This document shows positions 56,611-64,000 of a stretch of 64,000 nucleotides of DNA, piece by piece. The notes beneath the pieces are model-generated. The model saw only the letters and a program-made list of their open reading frames with translations. It did no database searches and had not been told where the DNA came from. This DNA comes from Eonycteris spelaea (taxonomy: Eukaryota; Chordata; Mammalia; Chiroptera; Pteropodidae). Every line of letters begins with the position of its first letter. Position 1 is the first letter of the stretch. The position numbers were made by a program, and so were the translations under genes. The DNA is taken from positions 682,001-746,000 of the forward strand of contig PUFA01000289.1 of NCBI GenBank assembly GCA_003508835.1, given 5' to 3'.

Positions 56611-58792
56611 AGGATAAGGACAGAAAAAAAGCAAGTAGTCACAACGACATTATCTAGGCAAAACTGCTCGAATCAAAGAAAAAGCTGTAAGTGAAATCTC
56701 GTTGTGGTTACAAAAGGGCTTCTTAACTGTACAGAACATCATAAATACACTTATTTTTCCATTGTACAAAATCATATATCTAAGCATGCAGACTTTATAA
56801 TCACTCACTCTTGTCAACATCATCACCTTTAACATTGAAAGTTTTTCTTGGCACCTTTACAGAATGTTGTAAAAAAATGAGTTAAAATTGGCAGAGCTCC
56901 AGCCTTCTGGGTGATTTATTTTACCACATTATATATAATTCCTTCAAAGTGATTGTCATTTATTGTCTGTTATCATGTCATAAGGACACTATTCTCTTGT
57001 GTGTTGAAATTACATTTCCCTAATGTGCCTACTTTGCTATCAGAGTGATACTGAGTTAACATAAAAAAGCACATTATTTAGGATTTTGTTTTATTTTTTT
57101 CCCTCAGCACTTCTGGTAGCTTATATTGATCAGTTTTTGTTTTATTTAATGTTTTTGTGTTTGATGGCATATCCTACATGGCTTTCAGAATTTAGCATGG
57201 GTTTTTTCAGAGAGAATTTACTAGCTCTTATAGGAAATTTTCCCACTGTACTTCATCACTAATAAGTTGGGTTGGGGAAATAGAATTAAAAATAAAATCT
57301 CTTGCCACACCAGTGACTTCCATCTGTGTAGAAAAGAATGACACTGTTTTATTATTGAATGAGCATTAAATCAGACTGAGATGTATATCACAGGCAATCT
57401 TTTAAGGAGATTGCAAAGGGGAAAAGAAACGTCACCCTTTTATATAGCTAGGCAGATACAATTCATAACATACATGTCAATTATCTTTATAAAAAAATAA
57501 AACTTCTTGTGTTTTTATGACAAGCAGATAGTAACATCATGAAGCCAAGCACCTAGGTTTAATTCCCACAGAGACGAGGAGACGGAGTGTCATCCGTCCT
57601 CCTAGAAGTTCACATTTCTAAGAAATGGCTCTGAGACTTCCAAGAAATACATTACTTGGATGCAGAACTGGCATGAGGCTTATTAAGCTTTTAAAAAGAT
57701 TTAGGTACATCTCAAAAACACAGAGAAAATTTAAAATTTCAGGTTTTCTAAGTGAAATTCTAAGAGATGGGTAGGAATAGTCTTCCCTTTTGGTACTAGG
57801 GAAAATTTAAAGTATTTTTTTAAGAATGTATTTACCCAGGCAGTTTCCCATTTTTGTTACTATTTTATAGTTGCACTACAGTTTTTTAATTACCTCCATT
57901 GCTTTTTCTACTTTTTCTCAGCAGTTTGCAGTTACATAAATATCTAGCAAGTCCAAGAAATTATCAGAATTACATTAGGATTAATTAAAATACAATATTT
58001 GCCTTGAGAGATTCTCTTTAAATATATTATACTAATGGAATGATTTTCGATTAGAACCCTTGATTCTTGATTAGCAGTGAGTGCACAGCATACTCATTAT
58101 AACTTAAATTCACAAACTGTTGTAGAGACTTATGCTTGCACTTTCAAATGAACTACGTGAGTATTATTTTGTAGTTTCTTATGAAATCGTATCCAATCTA
58201 AGCCTAAGGAGTACTTTAACTCTGTAACCCAGTAATCTAAATTTTTAATTGAGTTTTTCTTGTAAAGCTGAATAATATTTTCCTGAGTTCTCATCAATAG
58301 CATTGAATTTATGTGGTAATCTAGGCTTTTCAGTAATTAATTATTCCATCTCCCAAATGATTTGTTCCACATGCATGATGCAAAGATGCCGTGGCCATTC
58401 TCTAGTATCAAAGTGTTTTTATGAAGACCCATTGAAGGGTACAGATTGACTTTTTAGTGTTAAATGTACAATGAGTTGTCTGGAGAACAAACCCACAGTC
58501 GTATTGTTAAACAGTCAAGTAAATCCCCATGAATAATAGGAGTCCACCTTTTTTTACTATTTATACTGAGACTGGAGAGAACTTGCATGATGGGCAGTTA
58601 GGACACAGCTGAAAGATTGTGTCCCCTTCCTTAAGGACCCTACATTCCAGTGGGATTTCCTTTGTCTTTAACTTATTATCTCAAATCTCTCATTGTTGAG
58701 TTTTCAGTTAAAGGGTGATCTGAGGACCATGTTTTCAGAAGTAAGACTCAGGGACACCTGTCCTCCCAGACTTTAGAAACTGAGTCATTTGA
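56611..58792. other. Unassigned AT-rich stretch
   Basis: About 2.2 kb with no supported gene and no confidently recognised repeat. Confidence 0.4.
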
Positions 58793-59165
58793 TAACAGAT
58801 GTCAGGGGGCCACACATACACCATGTTTGTGGTTGGCTGCAAATAACAGAACCCAACATTTATTAACTTGAACAGCGAAGGGATTTGTTGGAAGGGCATA
58901 TGCTGGTTCACAAAGCAGAGGAGCATTGAAGATCCAAGGTGGGAAGATGGCCAGGATAAAAAAAGGTAGGCAGAGGTCGGAGAGCTCAGCCTGATTTTCA
59001 GCTGGGGAGAGTTTGGCTAGAATTCGGGGCTGGGAACTGTCTGCCTGCTTGATTCTGCTTAATGCTTCCCCTTTACATATTATCCTCTCAAGAGTCAAAA
59101 TTCCAGTCAGAAGCATCTGATTAGATGAGCCACCTTCCAGTAATATCAGCTTTATTACAGCAAGG
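58793..59165 (-). repeat. Possible ancient interspersed repeat
   Basis: GGCTGCAAATAACAGAACCCAACATTTATTAACTTGAACAGCGAAGGGATTTGTTGG and the following GC-richer text resemble an old mammalian repeat, also hinted at near 3685-3785. I cannot name the family. The 104-codon minus-strand ORF at 58802-59116 lies within it and has no recognised domain. Confidence 0.4.
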
Positions 59166-59259
59166 GAGTAAACAGAGAGAGAGTTATCTCATTTTGTTTT
59201 CTAGAATGGGAGACATTGCCCTGCCTCCAAATTATTTTGATGTTTCTGTCAAATGCTTT

Positions 59260-59455
59260 ATCCATTCTCGGTTCTAAGTGTTTTGCATATATTAATTTAT
59301 TTATTCTTACAACACTTCATGTGGCATGTATCATTCTTCCAATTTGTATAACAAAGAAACTGGGCACAAGAAGTTACTTGCCCCAAATCACACAGTAAAT
59401 GGTAGAGACAGAATCTGAAGCTAGGCAGTCAGGTTGCAGAATATGTGCTTTCTCC
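59260..59455 (-). mobile_element. MIR SINE, antisense
   Basis: TTCTAAGTGTTTTGCATATATTAATTTATTTATTC, then GAAACTGGGCACAAGAAGTTACTTGCCCCAAATCACACAGTAAATGGTAGAG and AGGCAGTCAGGTTGCAGA. Standard reversed MIR. Confidence 0.9.
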
Positions 59456-59479
59456 AAGAATGAGTATTCAGAGGCTCAG

Positions 59480-59520
59480 CCAAAACAAACAAACAAACAA
59501 ACAAACAAAAATAAATAAAA
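59480..59520. repeat. (CAAA)n microsatellite
   Basis: About seven CAAA units followed by AATAAATAAAA. Confidence 0.9.
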
Positions 59521-59624
59521 AGACAGAAAAGGAGAAAATGGCAGATCAAACAAATCAACAATCAAATGTTTGATGATAAAATATGTAATATCTATTATTT
59601 TTTCTATATTTTGTAAATTCATGT

Positions 59625-59985
59625 AGTTTTTTTCACTTGTTTTGGATTTACAGGTTTACAAAGATAGTACAATTTCCATATACAGTCTTTACTCAGCTTC
59701 GCCTAATGTTAACACTTTATATAACCATGGTACAATGAGGAAAACAGAAATTAACATTGATGCATAACTATTAATAAACACAGGCTTGATTCATATTCGC
59801 CCAGTTCTTCCACTATGTCCTTTCTGTGTTCCAAGATCTAATCCAGGATCCTTGTGTTCCCTTACCATGTTTCTTTAATCACCTTCAATCTGTATAGGTT
59901 TGTCTTTCTTTGTCTCCTGTGACTTTGATAGCTTGGGTGAATAATGGTCAAGTATTTTGCAGAACATTTTAATCATAAAATGTTT
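59625..59985 (-). mobile_element. L1M 3' UTR fragment, antisense
   Basis: CAAAGATAGTACAATTTCCATATACAG, CAGCTTCGCCTAATGTTAACAC, TTCTTCCACTATGTCCTTTCTGTGTTCC and ACTTTGATAGCTTGGGTGAATAATGGTCAAGTATTTTGCAGAA are the reversed 3' UTR of an old L1M subfamily. Confidence 0.85.
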
Positions 59986-62129
59986 TTTTTTTATGATTAA
60001 ATCAAGCTTATGAATGTGGAGGAAGAATACCCTTTTTAGTGCATTCAATCAGGGAGTATATGATGTCAATATGTGATATTATTAGTGATGTTAACATTGA
60101 TAACTTAAGGTGGCTATGTCTTATTTTTTAATTATAAGTTTTCTTTTAAAAAGTTAGCTAAATTAACATTTCTAGTATGTAGTAAATTTTATTTATTTTT
60201 TATTAGCAGGTTTTGTAATATTACAAAACTTCTAACTCAAATGAATTCCTGGACCATATATAACTTGCTCTTGCCTTTCAGTGACTAAGTTTCTGTGATT
60301 TAGAACATAATCTGTTCCTTAAACCACACACAACTAAATGCTCTGTCTGATGTGTAATAAGCTTAGTGAAAGATGAGCAGGCCACTATGTTCCCATTTTG
60401 GAGTGGATACCATAGCCAACGGCAATCCTTATTCTGATACAAAATGTAGTACCACACTAGGGAGTTAGTGAATTATAGCCAATTCTGTCAATTTAATGAG
60501 TATCCAGGCCACTTCTTTTGCTATTCTTGAAAGCTACATTTGTTAGTAAGGGCTTCTGGCCAATTTGGCAATTAGCCTAGACTTTATGATAGTATATACA
60601 GCTCATTTAAAACAAATTCTCTATACATAAAATTGAGTAAAACATATGCCAAAATGGTAATATAGACAAGTTATTGTTAAAGAAAACCACTTTGCAACAG
60701 TCTCTGTGTAAGCCCACATCTTTTCTAGTTTAAATGTTTTGCTTTTAACTGAAATACATATTTAGGAAACCATAATGATTTTATAATTTTGTGTTTTATG
60801 CGTATAAATAAATTGTATACTGAATATAATTTATTATTATTAAACTTTTTACTCTTTATACTAGAGAACCAATAATAAACTCTCCTTAATTTTTGAACAA
60901 CTTTAAGAATAGTATTACATGTTGTTTGTGCATATTTGTTTACTCTTAAAAATAAATGGTACCATTTGCTCCAGGCCTCAAACAGACAGTGGAAATTTTT
61001 AATGTTTGGTAAACCATTTGTTAATAAAATTAAATTTAGGTGAGTGATAGTGAAAGTGTGGCTAAAGGTAGGAAAATAATAAAATTACATATTCATGTAA
61101 GTCAGTGTTTAGTGTACTACAATTTTAGCAATGCTTTTATATTTATCAACTTGGAACATGGTAAAATGCTGATTATTTGACATTCTTGTGTACTTTGCTT
61201 TTGCAAAAAGAACTTAGCATTTTAAAAGTTACCTTCTGCTTAGCCATCTAGTCACATAATCATTACTTTTTATCTCGATGTTTAGGCACTTTAAAAAACA
61301 TCTTAGTAATCAGTATTAAATTTAAGTTTTTTATATGATTGATTTTAAACAATTTTATCAGTTCGTTACTGCTAAGAGCTAGTATGGATCCCAGAACCTT
61401 GAATTAATAAATCTTAACAATAATATATAAGAAATCATAAAAATTAAAAAAAAAAAAAGACTCAGTTTACTTCCCAGGATATATGTCTACAATTTTTTTC
61501 ATGTTTTGTTTTGCTTTGAGTTGGGTGATGGGGAAGTGAGAAAAGCCATTCAGCAGTAGGGAACAGGACACAAAAATAAATATTTCTACAGATCCTTTTT
61601 GGTTTCTGGAATGATGAAAGATCCCTCACTCAAAGGAATTATGCAGTAGTGCTGTGTTGGAGCTAGCTTGTACCAGCTTGTGAGAACCAATTGTTAAATT
61701 CTAAGGAGTTTTGTTACTTGGTTATTAAACACAGCCATTATTAAAAATTAAATTGTATAACTCACAATTAATTACATACTATTGAAAATAATAAAAACTC
61801 AAGACTCATCATTTCTCAATGATTTAAATTACACTTTACTATCATTATTATTTTATTCGTTCTCTTGAGGTTATTTATGTCTGTTGTATTTGTGTCGTTG
61901 ATATCCATACCCTATAACGGTATGCCACTGTGCATCTCTACCCAGCTCTGGGTGCAGAGACTTCATATTGGTAGCTTAATAAGCTTATAATTAACATTAT
62001 AAGTGTGTATTTTCTTGAAGAAAATAAAATTAAATATGATAGAAGACTGTGGTTTGAAGTCACTATTCTGTCACTTCTGTCGTACTACACTAATATTTAT
62101 CAATGAATAAATTAATATTTATTCGAGTT
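59986..62129. other. Unassigned AT-rich stretch
   Basis: About 2.1 kb of very AT-rich sequence with a 12-A run near 61450. No ORF over 60 codons and no recognised repeat. Confidence 0.45.
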
Positions 62130-62500
62130 TTCTACATATTCCCTCTGCTTGGAATCCCTTCTCTACAATATACCCCTGAATGTCTTTTTTCCCATCAGAA
62201 TTTATATGTCATCCCTTCAGAAACCTCTTTTAATTATCGTATCTAAAATTGCCCATTCTGTCCTGCCCACTCCCTGACCTGGCATGTTTACCTTCCATCA
62301 CATTGACTTCCTTCACTGTAGCACTTACTACTCTCTGAAAGTATGTAGTTTGTTTATATGTTTCATCTTTCTCCCTTACTGTAATACAAGCTTCCAGAGG
62401 GAAGAACTCTTCTATGATAGTCTCATTTCATTTTTTTTTTTTCATTGCCTAAAACAGAGTTAGGCACACAGTTGATGATCAGTACATTTTTGTTTAAAAA
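62130..62500 (+). mobile_element. L2 3' end
   Basis: CTCTGCTTGGAATCCCTTCTC, TTCAGAAACCTCTTTTAATTATC, GTAGCACTTACTACTCTCTG, ACAAGCTTCCAGAGGGAAG and GTTAGGCACACAGTTGATGATCAGTACA in L2 order. The longest sense L2 tail here. Confidence 0.85.
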
Positions 62501-63279
62501 ATTAATTTAATATTTGAATAGACTATATCAGCGAACAGGCTTCTAAATTAAAATAGGGGTTGAGGGATAGTTGAAGTAATATTTAAATATGAGATAAAAG
62601 GTAGTTAGTGAAAGTACTACCACTAGGAAAAGAGGCTCTAAGATGCTGAGATAAGCTATTCTAATCAAGACACTGGTGTTGTGTGTGTGTGTGTGTATGA
62701 CACATATAATTAAAAACACATTGAACTTTTGTTAACTTTCTTGGGGGATAGAATTTAGATGTAGATTATGTCAAATTTTAGTTATAGATGAGATTCATAT
62801 ATTGCATTTATTATGCTGTACTCATCTGTAAAAATAAAGCTCCTAAAGCAACACTAATTACGTGAATGAAGGAGAGAGTTTTATTTTAAGGAGCAGCAAC
62901 ATATTCAGATTTTTTGTGGCATTTTTCCAACTATAGAAACCAGCTGTCAAGAGCTGCTTTCTTTCCCAGAAGACTTGCACAGTGGAAGCTGAGGCTACAA
63001 TTCTATTCCAAGCCAAACTTTGTATAATATGAGCAAATAAAATGCAAAAGAGCATTTTCAGTGACTTTGATGAAGATAGCTATTTCTAATATTTAAGAGC
63101 GTGGTCAGGTTTATTGCTGTCTTTTTAAAAGTATGATTTGGGTGGGGATGGGTAGATGATCTCTAATCCATGAAGTACTGGAATGTACAATTTATGAATT
63201 GAGGAATAAAGGGTAATGAGGATATTGCTAAAGAATAGTAATATGAGGTTTGGCAAGTATTTGGGAAAAGCACTTTATT
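62501..63279. other. Unassigned stretch with a short (GT)n
   Basis: (GT)n at 62677-62696. The 65-codon minus-strand ORF at 62858-63055 has no recognised domain. No gene supported. Confidence 0.4.
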
Positions 63280-63480
63280 TGTTCCTTCATTCACTTATTC
63301 CACACATAGTTCTTAAGCATTAATTATGTGTCAGGTAGGCATTGTTTTAGCTGCTTAGGGCTACAATGAAAGAAGTACTTTCTATCCTTAGCCTAATGGG
63401 GGAATAAAAATAAGTAAACAGGCTATTGTAGCAGTGTGATAATTGGTAGAATGAGGAAGTTTAAGGCCTTCTAAAAGCAC
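63280..63480 (-). mobile_element. L2 3' end, antisense
   Basis: TTCCTTCATTCACTTATTCCACACATAG, TTATGTGTCAGGTAGGCATTGTTTTAGCTGCTTAGGGCTACAATGAA and AAATAAGTAAACAGGC follow the reversed L2 terminus. Confidence 0.8.
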
Positions 63481-63904
63481 ATAAAAGAGACAGTTAGCCC
63501 AGATTTATGAAGTTTGAAAAATTGATCATGTGATCATGATTAACCTTGTGGGTTAAAAAGTGATTGGTATGCAAATGTTTAATACTGGCTTTTCAGGGGA
63601 ACAAACAGCCCCGACTTGTTGTATTTGCCCATTTCTATGGTGTAAATATTTCCACTACGCTTATTTAAAGCTACCGATATGGTCTCGCTGAATGTGACGA
63701 TTAAAAGAGATGGACATAGTGTGTGTTAGTGAGCAGATTCGAGTAGGCTCTATAGTGGGATGAAACAAGCATGTCTCTGGTTAGAGAAGACAAAGTGGTG
63801 CCTTAGTGACTAGTTAGAGGCCACTTTATTAAGCCAGGGAAAAGATGATGTGGTACAAACTAAGTTGGTGAGATTTGAGCAATTTACAAAGATATTTAAG
63901 GAAT
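63481..63904. other. Unassigned stretch
   Basis: Nothing recognised. Confidence 0.4.
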
Positions 63905-64000
63905 AACAAAGCAGTTTAGAATGGAGACCATGGACTCAAAATCAGACTTTCTAAATCCTGGCACTGCCACTTAGCTAGCACTGTGATGCTGAGCTATTTT
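63905..64000 (+). mobile_element. MIR SINE, cut by the window end
   Basis: GGAGACCATGGACTCAAAATCAG, then CTAAATCCTGGCACTGCCACTTAGCTAGCACTGTGATGCTGAGC is the MIR head and early core. Confidence 0.85.

Noticed and set aside
59480..59520. (CAAA)n tract as the tail of a tRNA-derived SINE
   Set aside because: The preceding sequence is an antisense MIR, so the tract is at the wrong end to be its tail, and no other SINE body adjoins.
1..64000. tRNA, rRNA, snRNA or microRNA genes
   Set aside because: I saw no tRNA A/B box pair outside decayed MIR heads, no rRNA or snRNA text, and no hairpin of pre-miRNA length; a covariance-model scan was not possible here.
1..64000. A previously undescribed multigene system
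   Set aside because: No cluster of intact coding genes exists in the window; almost all recognisable structure is repeat fossils, simple repeats and a few candidate regulatory sites.

Overview
This 64 kb window is AT-rich nuclear DNA from a placental mammal. It looks like an intron-rich or intergenic (gene-desert-like) stretch: no open reading frame exceeds about 116 codons, and I recognise no conserved protein, tRNA, rRNA or bacterial-type operon. The host inference rests on the repeats. Mammal-wide MIR, L2, MER5A-like hAT and Tigger fossils are common. There are also younger L1 copies whose 3' ends (44.5 kb, 32.9 kb) and 5' UTR (48.5-49.8 kb) resemble what I remember of bat (Chiroptera) L1s. 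I see no Alu, rodent B1/B2, carnivore tRNA-Lys SINE, bovine or equine SINE, and no vespertilionid VES SINE. A bat or another laurasiatherian is the best guess, at moderate confidence.

Layout. 0-3.2 kb: two antisense L1 3' fragments flanking a repeat-poor stretch with two unexplained ORFs on opposite strands. 4.3-4.7 kb: the only non-repeat CpG-rich patch, next to a perfect CRE, an overlapping E-box and a palindromic RFX X-box. This is the best promoter candidate in the window. 5.3-9 kb: low-complexity tracts and relatively GC-rich unique sequence that may be conserved regulatory DNA. 10.2 kb: an exon-like segment with a plausible acceptor, a strong GTGAGT donor and 36 open codons. 10.7 kb: a TA-rich island with a 20-bp perfect inverted repeat. 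11.5-26 kb and 29.9-41.6 kb: ancient repeats (L2, MIR, hAT, Tigger, one solo LTR), several nested, separated by featureless AT-rich sequence. 42.4-43.7 kb: candidate regulatory DNA with a second, weaker X-box-like site. 44.5 kb: a short full-3'-end L1 with visible target-site duplications. 48.5-49.8 kb: an antisense L1 that kept its 5' UTR, a piece of ORF1 and its 3' end but lost nearly everything else. 53.3 kb: a recent 106/110-bp tandem duplication. 54-64 kb: MIR, L2 and L1M fossils, an LTR-like segment and microsatellites.

If a gene passes through, the simplest reading is a promoter near 4.6 kb with a 5' exon near 10.2 kb and the rest as a long first or second intron. That is inference: I could not identify the gene, and the next coding exon is not evident. 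I found no convincing novel biological system. The most useful leads are the CRE/X-box promoter, the exon-like segment, the doubly deleted L1, and two perfect hairpin-forming inverted repeats.
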